Shown: positions 54,412-62,852 of the stretch, piece by piece | How positions within the stretch are numbered: the first letter of the stretch is position 1 | Layout: the number at the start of each line of letters is the position of its first letter | NCBI GenBank assembly: GCA_965216255.1 | Contig: OZ244148.1 | Coordinates: forward strand, 3,534,001-3,598,000 | Source of the DNA: G965216255 sp965216255 | GTDB lineage: Bacteria; Bacteroidota; Rhodothermia; Rhodothermales; Bin80 | DNA length: 64,000 nt | Direction: 5' to 3' | The notes under the pieces: model-generated | The model's input: the letters and a program-made list of their open reading frames with translations, nothing else | Databases searched by the model: none | Told to the model about the DNA's origin: nothing | Made by a program: the position numbers and the translations under genes

Positions 54412-56195
54412 TGCTTGTACGAAAATACTTTAAATCTTCAATAAACAATCAGTTATATCTTGCAATTGGCGGTGAATCTGAGGGACGTATAGCCGATTTG
54501 GGCGTTTAAGAGCGCAAAACAGCTCACATTCGCCAGGGAAACCATGCGCAAGATTGTCCCAGAGTGCCGTGCACTCGACAGTACGCCGATTGGGGAGATT
54601 GCTATAGACCCGAGAATGCGCGACGACATGAGTGCGGTGCTCAAGGGTCTGCAGTGCGTCTACTGCACGGCGGAATCCCGTACGGCCTTGTTCGCGATTC
54701 TGGAGGCGCACTTTCAGCCGGGTAAACGTAAAGATGTCGGACGACCGGGCATGGATCTATGGCGCGTCATCGTGTTTGCGATAGTCAAGCAGTGCCTGGA
54801 TCTGGACTACGATGCTTTGTTGTACCGGGCCAACAACGATCTCTTGCTGCGGGAGCTCTTGGGGCACGGAGATGCCGGGTTTGACGCGGTGAAGTACAGC
54901 AGACAGCGGCTGGTGGACAACGTGCAGCTTTTGACGCCGAAGCTGGTCCGGAAGGTGGCCCAATTGATAGTGCGGACGGGGCACAAGGTGGCTGGAAAAG
55001 AGTCTGGGACCGCGCTAGCCGGTCGCTGCGATTCCAGGGTGGTTAAGACGCATGTGCACTATCCCACCGATGTGGGTCTGTGCTGGGATGCGGTTCGTGG
55101 TCTAATACGTGTGAGTGCACGCTCGGCTGCGGCATTCGCTCTTCCGGGCTGGCGCAAGCATGCGGATCGCACGCGGAAGATATACCAGGCCTTCATCCGG
55201 GTGCGGACGGCCCCGCGCTACCGGCAGAATCCGAAAGGAGTGAAGGCGTACTTGCGCCAGTGCACACAGACTGCAGCACGTGCCCGTACGCTGTTAAATG
55301 CCTTGGCCACAGTGGAGAAATCGGAGGCGGCGCGAGCGGATATCGCGTATTACTTGCGCTATGTGGACTTGTTGGTGGATCAAGTAAGGCGTCGCATCCT
55401 CTTGGGCGAGATGATTCCACATGCGCAGAAAGTGTTTTCCATCCACAAGCCACATACGCGTTGGATCAGCAAAGGCAAGGCGGGCGTGCTGGCCGAGCTG
55501 GGCCTTCCGGTCGCACTGGTAGAAGATGAGCACCGGTTCATTTTGGCTTATCACATCCTGTGGGACACATCAGATGTTGAGGTGGCGGTACCGATCATTG
55601 ATGCGGTGCAGGCGGCTTTTCCAGAGTTCAATGCGTGCAGTTTTGACCGGGGCTTTCACAGCTTGAAGAATCGAAAAGCATTGGATGCTCGGCTGGCGCT
55701 CAATGCGCTTCCGAAGAAGGGCAAGCTTTCTCTGGCGGAGCGTGCGCGGGAGCGCGCGCCTGCGTTCAAGGCAGCGCGGCGGCAGCACCCGGCCGTCGAG
55801 TCGTGTCTGGCCAATTTCGGACTTCGGGGCGGTGCGCTGGTGCGGGAGAAGAGTCCGGAGAACTTCGCGCTGATGGTGAGCCTGTCCGTGCTGGCAGTCA
55901 ACATGCACCGGCTGGGTTGCCTGGTGCGCGCCCAGGAACGGGCACGAATAAAGCGTCGGCGAAAACGCGCGGCGTAGGCCCGCTACCACCTCGCAGAAAG
56001 GTCCCAATCGCAGGCTCCAAGGGACACGTATGCCCTTCCGATAGGAACACAACGCCCTTCGAGCCGCAAACTGCCCGTGCGCGCACGCAAGAGACGCCAG
56101 CATGGCCGAAACACTCGAAGCGGACCGTCAACGAACTCAAAAAACGACCGTGCCGGTGCATTCGAGGCCGAAAAAAGAGAGTATTCGGTCAATCA
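54412..56195 (+). mobile_element. ISNCY (IS1202-like) element, copy 1
   Basis: Flanked by an 8-bp direct duplication ctaactgg at 54404-54411 and 56196-56203. Ends are imperfect inverted repeats, tgcttgtacgaaaatac at the left and the inverse of tgattgaccgaatac at the right. Inserted 10 bp into group II intron A. Copy 2 starts at 62853 after ctaactag. Confidence 0.88.
54544..55977 (+). CDS. ISNCY-family transposase, copy 1
   Basis: 477 residues from the ATG at 54544. The C-terminal core has SFDRGFHSLKNRKALDARL (DDE region), LPKKGKLSLAERARE and HPAVESCLANFGLRG, then LSVLAVNMHRLG, as in IS1202-type ISNCY transposases. The N-terminal LFAILEAHFQPGKRKDVGRPGM is typical too. Complete, with an intact element and fresh target duplication, so probably recently active. 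Confidence 0.9.
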   Translation: MRKIVPECRALDSTPIGEIAIDPRMRDDMSAVLKGLQCVYCTAESRTALFAILEAHFQPGKRKDVGRPGMDLWRVIVFAIVKQCLDLDYDALLYRANNDLLLRELLGHGDAGFDAVKYSRQRLVDNVQLLTPKLVRKVAQLIVRTGHKVAGKESGTALAGRCDSRVVKTHVHYPTDVGLCWDAVRGLIRVSARSAAAFALPGWRKHADRTRKIYQAFIRVRTAPRYRQNPKGVKAYLRQCTQTAARARTLLNALATVEKSEAARADIAYYLRYVDLLVDQVRRRILLGEMIPHAQKVFSIHKPHTRWISKGKAGVLAELGLPVALVEDEHRFILAYHILWDTSDVEVAVPIIDAVQAAFPEFNACSFDRGFHSLKNRKALDARLALNALPKKGKLSLAERARERAPAFKAARRQHPAVESCLANFGLRGGALVREKSPENFALMVSLSVLAVNMHRLGCLVRAQERARIKRRRKRAA

Positions 56196-56851
56196 CTAAC
56201 TGGCCAAGTACAGGGGGTGGAAGTCCTCTATGATGAAGGAAGTAACCGATCCATATCATTCCCCGAGCCGTGCGGTCATCCTCGTGAGGGGATGGGCGAA
56301 GCGTCGGCAGGGGCGCATGTGGGCAGGGCTATTGAGCGCCGAAAACATTGTCATTCAGAGTGCCGAGACTCTCACGTTGGTCGAAGGCAACACTGCTCGC
56401 ACCGCTTTGGTGAGGTGCGGGAGGGCTCTGCGGCGTCGAAGAACCCACGCACGCATGTACGTACAAGGTTGGGACCTGGGAGGCCTCCTCGCTGCCCAGC
56501 GCTTAGGGCGGGGCCGCCAAAGCCAAGGCAGTTGCCGAGCGGAGGATGAACGGCGAGGAGGAGTCAGATGCGATGATAGTAGCGATGAAGCCGGCGAACA
56601 AAGCGCGGGGGACCGTGCGGCGGAGTTGGTGGAGCGAAGCGTCGCACCCGAGGGGAAATCGGAAAATCCAACACACACCGGACGCAGAGCCGGACTTTGT
56701 GTGTCACATGGGATGGACCGGTTACGGCTATGGGTTGGTTAGCCGACCCATTAACGTCATGCGCGGCGGCGCGACCTGAGGGAGGAGCCGGATGCCTTAG
56801 CGGGCACGTCCGGATCTGTGCGGGGGCCCCGGGGAAACCCGGGGCCTACCG

Positions 56852-57515
56852 GTGTGCCAGGCATGATCAACAGCTTGGAGGTGCAAGTCCTCTATCCAGC
56901 CAGATGGCGGCGAAGGATTAGCGAAGCGCAAGGGCGTCGTCGTGAGGCGGGGTCTGAAGGAAGCGTGTAGCAAACCCGCGACCTGATGAACAAGAACCGA
57001 ATACGAGGCCTACCCGATCGGACGAGCGAGCCGGTTATCGCAAAGTCCGCGTCATCTATGCGTCGGGGTGGTAGATTCGGCAGGTGTGCGGGGAAGGCGG
57101 TTGGTCTTACCCTGGGAGATCTGCGTTGTGTCCGGCTAAGCCGGACTGAACGTGTCGTAAGGCACGTGACCGCAACGCAGAAGTCAGCAGAGGGCATAGT
57201 AGTCGGCTTAGCCGACGAAGGCCCGAACAATGGACAGGGATAGTAGGACGGCAAGCTCATGCGAGCAATGCGGCAGAAAATCCAGCTAACGCTGCCTTTT
57301 GCGTGGGACAGCCCCGGTGAATCCGGCGGTGCCCGTGGGGAAGGGACCGAAGTTCGCACGGCGCAACCCGAATCCGAACTCCCGGCACGTAGCGGCCTGA
57401 TGGCCCTGGCACCCAAGTCGGTTTGCTCAAGTCCATTGAACCGCCGTGTACGGACCCGTACGCACGGTGGTGTGGGGGGGTGGGGGCCGTGAGGCCCCCA
57501 CCTATCCCGATCGAT
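56852..57515 (+). ncRNA. Group II intron B, copy 3 (complete, ORF-less)
   Basis: 664 bp from GTGTGCCAGG at 56852 to ...cccgatcgat at 57515. It has domain V at 57438-57472 and a domain VI-like hairpin gtgggggcc/ggcccccac at about 57480-57501. The reverse transcriptase is reduced to its first codons at 57259 (MRAMRQKIQLTLPFAW), fused by deletion to domain IV. The IS110 target cagagggcata is intact at 57188-57198. Sits directly after intron A. Confidence 0.75.
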
Positions 57516-57779
57516 CGGAAGGCACTGGTATCTACAGCATGGAAGTATGCAGCCCCGCTGCGGTGCAGTAAAGTGCTACGCGAACGGCAGCAGGGCGTCT
57601 CGGCCGAGGTCGTTCTACTGGCATGGAAGGCCCAGTGCCGGCTGTACAAGAGATTCCGCAAACTGAGTCAGACGAAGTCGCGATGCGTGGCCAACACGGC
57701 GGTGGCGCGTGAACTGGCGGGCTTTCTCTGGGAGGCGTTGCGTATGCACACGGGCTCGCCGTTGCCGAAGGCCGCCTGA
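57516..57779 (+). pseudogene. IS110 recombinase copy 3, C-terminal part
   Basis: Resumes RKALVSTAWKYAAPLRCSKV and ends GSPLPKAA at 57779, matching the last 87 residues of copy 1. The right-end non-coding region 57780-58047 follows, with the same TATGCCCT segment (57851 region) as copy 1. Confidence 0.85.
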
Positions 57780-58061
57780 CTCGTATCTTGTAACCAAAGA
57801 AATGGCCTATGGAGAAGCGATCGGGCACGGTAAGGAGAACCCACGATATGCCCTTGCTATAGCCAGCTCTCTTGCTGGTGAGCGCGCGTTCAGAGATAGT
57901 GGCAGCTCCCGTCGAAACCGAAATCATGCGTTATGGTCCTTCGGGGCTTAGCACGCGAATACCAGATTGATTAGCCGTCGAAGCCGCCCGGTCGTTTCTC
58001 CAGAGGTCAAGCCAAAACTCTTCATGTAATCTTCACTTGAAATAACGTCCTACTATACCAG

Positions 58062-58529
58062 CCTATCACGCGCACCAAGCAGCGGATCCTGTCTTTCATT
58101 CAGACCCGGGGCTTTCAGTACACCGGTGCCACAAACTGGACGAAGGCCCATTGGAAGTGGATTCGTGCCTTGCCGGCAAGGGCGGTGGACTAGGTCACGC
58201 TGCAGACGTATCTGCACAAGCTGACGTATCTGGAGCAGGAAGTGCACAGACTGGAACAGCATCTGGCGAAGGAAGCCGAAAAGGACCGCTACAGAGAGCC
58301 CGTGGGGGTGCTGATGGCCTTCCGGGGCATTGGCTTTGTGACGGCCATGACGCTGGTGTGCGAGTTGGGAGATATCCGTCGCTTCGCGCATCCGCGCCAG
58401 TTGATGGCATTTCTGGGTCTGGTGCCGAGCGAGTACAGCTCGGCAGATCACACGCAACGCGGTTCCATCACGAAGACGGGTAATACGCACGTGCGGAAGG
58501 CACTGGTATCTACAGCATGGAAGTATTAC
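58062..58529 (+). pseudogene. IS110 recombinase fragment, copy 4
   Basis: A central piece of the same gene (SITRTKQRILSFIQTRG to STAWKY), with a TAG at 58191-58193 and no ends. It abuts the right end of copy 3 at 58060 and is followed by unrelated sequence. Confidence 0.85.
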
Positions 58530-58667
58530 GAGTCTGCTTTTCATGGCTAGTACGGCTTGTTAGTAGGGGCAAGTTCCATCGCTGCAACGGAATGTGCACG
58601 GCAAAATGAGGCCACTGGGTGTGAAATGGTATGAAGAATGCGTCCATGGTGCGGGGGCTATACTAGT

Positions 58668-59098
58668 TCACGATGGGTCTGGCATCTGCCTACGGCATCG
58701 CTTGTCGACCCTGATGGTGTAGCGTAAAGGTTCTGTAGGTTTGTTAATGCAGGCCTCCCTGGGGTACACCTCAGCCACCTTTGGCATATCCCGAAGGAAG
58801 CGCTCCGGATCACGGGTATATGTCTCTTCCATGACACGCTGCCGGTGATCGCGTATCTCGCGGGCCTTACCATAGTGGACCATGCACGGACGCATCAGGG
58901 CAAGCTCCGAATGGTAGTCCACGTTGTTGTACCAGTCGATAAACGCTCTTGCCCAGGTCCAAGCGTCCTGCAGTGATCCGAATCGCTGTGGATAGCCTGC
59001 GTCGTATTACATCGTCTTGAATTGCGACTCAGAATAGGCGTTGTCATTCGAACAGTAGGGCCGTAACACCTTGCTCATTGACATCAGTACGGGCTTAT
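58668..59098 (-). pseudogene. IS3-family integrase-core fragment
   Basis: Reads CSNDNAYSESQFKTM, a TAA near 59009, then YDAGYPQRFGSLQDAWTWARAF and NVDYHSELALMRPCMVHYG, the last part of an IS3-group DDE core with the catalytic Glu in SESQFKT. The N-terminus and ends are missing. Confidence 0.7.
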
Positions 59099-59107
59099 AC
59101 TGGGTAC

Positions 59108-59575
59108 CAAGCGTAAACGTGTAAATTCGGTAGGCACCCCTACGTCTCTGCCGTTTCATCTTCATCCTGGCAGGGCACGTATTGACCGTTTACACGGTTC
59201 TCTTCCTCGCGGCTTCCCGGAACCTACCGGGCTGTCCACAACCTCCGACGGGTATGCAAGACGGAGTTTGTGCTCGACTATCTGACACGCCCGGCGCTCA
59301 GGCAACGGGTGCGTCAAGGCCTGTTGATCATTCTGGCCGCGATTGTCTACTGGCAGATCAAGGAAGTTGAGCAGGTATTGGCCGATGAAACGGGACGTGC
59401 GCCCGCTGGCAGCGCTGTTCAGTTTGATCTGCTCGAGCATGTGAGCCCAGTGGGCTGGGATATGTCACCAATTACGGTGAGTATGAGATCCGCCGCGATC
59501 TTGTGGATGTACGGGGGCTGTAAGCGTAACCTTGGTAGGATCTACCTACCGTATAAAATTACACGTTTACGCTTG
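59108..59575 (+). mobile_element. Tn3-derived mini-element
   Basis: Inverted repeats caagcgtaaacgtgtaa (59108-59124) and ttacacgtttacgcttg (59559-59575), each extended inward by cggtagg/cctaccg, bound 468 bp that contain only the tail of a Tn3 transposase. This is a deletion derivative that a related Tn3 transposase could mobilise in trans. Confidence 0.7.
59215..59527 (+). pseudogene. Tn3-family transposase C-terminal fragment
   Basis: Reads KTEFVLDYLTRPALRQRVRQGL, then IILAAIVYWQIKEVEQVLADE and DLLEHVSPVGWD, matching the conserved end of TnpA (AIVYWN..., L.H.SPLGWEHI). A frameshift near 59460 moves the end to YVTNYGEYEIRRDLVDVRGL. The catalytic N-terminal parts are absent. Confidence 0.7.
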
Positions 59576-59609
59576 AGGGACCCATCGGGAAACCGTGCCG
59601 ACCAGGCGT

Positions 59610-61253
59610 CTACCGCTCCACCCCCCTCCTGCGTTTGAGACTCCGCTGCAGAAGCCGTTCCCGCACCCTGAGAGCGCGGCGTGCTGCATTTCGAATCATC
59701 CCCCATGCTTCGTCTCCTGTCGCCCGTGTCATAAGTCGCTCCTGCCCGGAATCCAGCTCCGCCATGCCATCACCTACGGCGCACAAGAGTTCATGGCGAT
59801 CCGGAAGCTCCTTCATGCGCCGCTCCAGCTCCCGTACCTCGCCCCACAGACGTGCCTCCGTATCCCACAGCAGCTTCCGCTCCACTGCCGGCAGCCGGCG
59901 GGGCTCCACCTCCAAATACCGTAATCCCACGTCTGCCGCCTGGCGCGCCCCGTGACGTGCCTGCACCGGATCCAGTATCCGCACTAAACCCCAGAGCCTG
60001 CGATGCTCCTGCATCCGGAGCATCCCGAAACGCTCAGGACTGCGCTCCATTTCCCCGGAAGCGAAATCCCGGCCCCACTTCTGTGCCGTGGCCAGAAACA
60101 CCCTGCGTGCCCGATCCGGAGACGCGTATACCCGCCCCAGACTTCGGTCAAAGCGGGATGACAAATCTGCAGACTTGCGATCGGCCCGGGTCACCTGCAG
60201 GCATCTTTCCCGGACCGCGGCGTGCTCTCTTCTGGCATGCTCCAGATCCTTCTCTCGCTCGCACAGTTTCAGATATACCTGTACGTCCACATGCAGTCTG
60301 CGAAGCACGGCATTACCCCTGAAGAGTCGCTGCGCCCGTCTGTGGACATGCCGACGCATCCGATCGTAGGCCGTCCCTTCCGAGCGCCGCTCCGACTGCG
60401 TACGCACACGAGGCCGCACCCTGCGATATCCCTCCGGAGCTCCCCGGTCGCCGCGGCGCAAACACCCCCGCTTCCTGCCTAGGCGCTCCATCTCCCGCAA
60501 GTACGCCGCCAGCGTCTGGCCATATTTCTCCTCCAGACGGTGACGGCCTCCCGCACGGCTTACCCTCGACATCGATGCGTGACGCTCTCCGTCGGTGACC
60601 ACCAAGCCCCGCTCCCGCTCCTCGATGCGCAGCCCCTCTCCCTGCAGCGCACCTACCAGCTCGCCCCACGTGCGCGCCGCCGCTACGCGCTCTCCCACAC
60701 GATCGCGTACCTGCTCCACAAACGGCCGCTCTCCCGTGCGACCAGCCTCCCGGATCTCTCCCTTCGACAGCTCCTGCGCACGCTGCCTTGGACGCTCTTC
60801 CCTGTTCGGCACGATCTGCCAGCCTCGCTCCCGCTCTATCTCCTGCAGCACCGACTGGATGCGACGGTAGTCGTGACTTGTACTCCACGCCTTGCCTGTC
60901 TCCATATGCACGCGGCTTATCATCAGGTGCACATGTGGATGCGACGTGTCGCTGTGCGCCACCATAAAGACCTGGTGCTCCGACAGTCCCAGCCTCTCCA
61001 GAACCGCGTCGCACGCATCCTCCATGTCCCGGTGCGTCGGCGCATCCTCCACGGGCCACGACAGGCTAAGGTGATAGACCGGCTTCTTGCAGCGCGTAGA
61101 CCGCTCCGACATCAACTCCATTTCCTCGGCAGCGCCGCGTCCATCCTCGGCCAGCGTGTTGCGCGTGCCCGTCCACACCACACGCTCCGATCGGCGCGTC
61201 AGGTACCGCGCCAGGCCGCGAAAGTCCTTCCCCGTAGTGACGTTGCCTACCAC
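59610..61253 (-). CDS. Plasmid-type relaxase (MobA/VirD2-like)
   Basis: 547 residues from a GTG at 61253. The N-terminal relaxase domain has DFRGLARYLTRR, KKPVYHLSLSWP and the three-His motif HSDTSHPHVHLMISRVH (about residues 100-116); the nucleophile would be a Tyr near the N-terminus (RYL). The rest is a long Arg-rich helical region. It would nick and lead plasmid or element DNA in conjugation. Its start overlaps the MobC stop. No coupling protein or mating genes are in the window. Confidence 0.87.
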   Translation of the reverse strand: MVGNVTTGKDFRGLARYLTRRSERVVWTGTRNTLAEDGRGAAEEMELMSERSTRCKKPVYHLSLSWPVEDAPTHRDMEDACDAVLERLGLSEHQVFMVAHSDTSHPHVHLMISRVHMETGKAWSTSHDYRRIQSVLQEIERERGWQIVPNREERPRQRAQELSKGEIREAGRTGERPFVEQVRDRVGERVAAARTWGELVGALQGEGLRIEERERGLVVTDGERHASMSRVSRAGGRHRLEEKYGQTLAAYLREMERLGRKRGCLRRGDRGAPEGYRRVRPRVRTQSERRSEGTAYDRMRRHVHRRAQRLFRGNAVLRRLHVDVQVYLKLCEREKDLEHARREHAAVRERCLQVTRADRKSADLSSRFDRSLGRVYASPDRARRVFLATAQKWGRDFASGEMERSPERFGMLRMQEHRRLWGLVRILDPVQARHGARQAADVGLRYLEVEPRRLPAVERKLLWDTEARLWGEVRELERRMKELPDRHELLCAVGDGMAELDSGQERLMTRATGDEAWGMIRNAARRALRVRERLLQRSLKRRRGVER

Positions 61254-61460
61254 GTTAGTAGCGCCGCCTTCGCTTCCTCGAGCTCCTTAAGCAGCTGCTC
61301 CAGGCGATGCGCCATCACTAGGCGCTTCGTCCGGTTCGCTATGCGCGCCAGCTGGTTGATGTTGACGCCGATATAGTGCAGCTCACGCGCTGCCGCCCTG
61401 TCCGCCTTCGGCGTCAGCGCATGCCCCAGTACCACTGGAGGAGCGTCAAGAAGAGGGTAT
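61247..61460 (-). pseudogene. MobC-like relaxosome protein, 5' truncated
   Basis: The end of the gene reads AARELHYIGVNINQLARIAN and LLKELEEAKAALLTW, the MobC helix (IGxNINQIARxxN). Upstream of about 61460 the frame enters sequence that belongs to the junction with the oxidoreductase, so the N-terminus is lost. It overlaps the relaxase start by 7 bp. Confidence 0.7.
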
Positions 61461-61553
61461 TCTGTCTTCAGGATACGGTAAACTGCCTTGGTTGGATACC
61501 ACGTGGGCCCGGATCGACCACGTAATGTATCCGAAGCATAGAGGCACGCCAAA

Positions 61554-62844
61554 TCAGAGCGAATACCCTTCTCGGTACGTCCTCTGCACGAATTGGTTGG
61601 CCGCGTCGTAATTGGCAACGCGCATTTCTGCACCATCCCATTGGAGCTTTATGCGGCCGCTATACCGGCGCATTTCGCGGCCCGCAGCGTCCTTGTGTGT
61701 CTCTGGCAGCATGAAGCTGCGCAGGGCAAGGTTGCCAATCAGGATCATTTCTGTACGGGGCCCGGCGTAGTCGAAGTTGGAACTGCATACGGGGCCGCCC
61801 TTGCACGCATCTACCCATACTCGCTGGCGTGCGCGCATTTCGCCTTCCACACGCGCAAGCTGCTTGGGTGGCGGTACGAAGCCATCCATCCTAGATGTCG
61901 GCAGCAGCGAGGGATTGTAGCCGTAAGTTTCGCACATGATTTTGCCCTCCGTGCCCACGAATAGGCACCCGCCTCCGCCATCGCCCATCATTTCGTCATC
62001 CTCCAATTCATCCGGCCTGGGCGGCAAAAGGCCGCCATCATACCAGGTCACCTTCACGGGTGGCATGTCCGGTCGCGCCGGAAAATCGAACCGGATAAGG
62101 GACGAACTGGGTGCGCTCCCCAGATTGTCGACCGGCTGCCAATTCTCCACGAACACGGACGCGCTGGCCTCCACGCTTGTCGGATAGCCAAGCTTGAGCG
62201 CCTTGAATACGGGATCGACGATGTGGCAGGCCATGTCGCCCAGTGCACCTGTGCCAAAGTCCCACCAGCCGCGCCAGCTGAAGGGCAGCTACGCTGGATG
62301 ATACGCGCGCTCCGGCGCCGTTCCCAGCCACAGATTCCAGTCCAGCGCAGCGCAGCGGGCATGGGAGGCGCCTCCGTTGGGCGCGCCAGCCCCTGAGGCC
62401 ACACCGGACGGTTTGTCCACGTGTGGACCTCGTGTACGTCGCCAATGACGCCGGCCCATATCCACTCGCAGATCTGTCGGATACCTTCTCCGGAGTTGCC
62501 CTGATTACCCATCTGCGTGGCCACGCCGTAGCGGCGGGCGGCCTCCGTGAGGGCGCGGGCTTCGTAGACATCATGAGTCAGCGGTTTCTCGACATAGACA
62601 TGCTTGCCCAGCTGTATCGCGGCCATGGCCACCACGGCGTGCATGTGGTCGGGCGTGGCCACAGTGACGGCGTCAATGCTGCCTGCCATTTCGTCGAGCA
62701 TCACGCGGTAGTCCTTGTAACGCTTCGCTCCGGCGTAGCGCTCGTAACTGCCAGCCGCACGCTCGTCATCCACATCGCACAATGCGACAACGTTGTCCAG
62801 CGTGGTGCCTACCTCTGCATTGTAGCCGCTTGCTCCCTGCAAGA
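61554..62844 (-). pseudogene. Gfo/Idh/MocA oxidoreductase, truncated and frameshifted
   Basis: Reads VVALCDVDDERAAGSYERY, AVTVATPDHMHAVVAMAAIQ and KHVYVEKPLTHDVYEA (EKP catalytic Lys), GNQGNSGEGIRQICEWIW, then a frameshift near 62340, a TAG at about 62289 and DFGTGALGDMACHIVDPVFKALKL to a natural-looking stop at 61554. The N-terminal Rossmann glycine loop is removed by ISNCY copy 2. The intact enzyme would be an NAD(P)-dependent sugar oxidoreductase. Confidence 0.85.
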
Positions 62845-62852
62845 CTAACTAG

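Larger units (their letters stand above)
54394..56851 (+). ncRNA. Group II intron A, copy 2, interrupted by ISNCY
   Basis: The complete 5' end GTGCGCCAGGCTAACTGG is at 54394-54411. After the ISNCY element the intron resumes at 56196 (ctaactggccaagtac) and runs to 56851, with domain V-like hairpin at 56785-56818 and domain VI-like hairpin at about 56824-56847. Compared with copy 1 the domain V stem has paired differences (cgggcacg for cggggacg). No reverse transcriptase. Confidence 0.72.
53441..58060 (+). mobile_element. IS110 element copy 3, split by nested intron and ISNCY insertions
   Basis: The left end atcttatagtagg follows intron B sequence at 53440, and the right end tcctactatacca is at about 58060. 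The tandem introns A-B are inserted in the recombinase gene between 54393 and 57516, and ISNCY is inserted in intron A. The right flank is another IS110 fragment rather than the rest of intron B, showing a recombination or deletion. Confidence 0.8.

Noticed and set aside
60313..61376. Large ORFs on both strands inside the relaxase gene
   Set aside because: Shadows in other frames of the GC-rich relaxase gene, which alone has the HxHxH-type motif.
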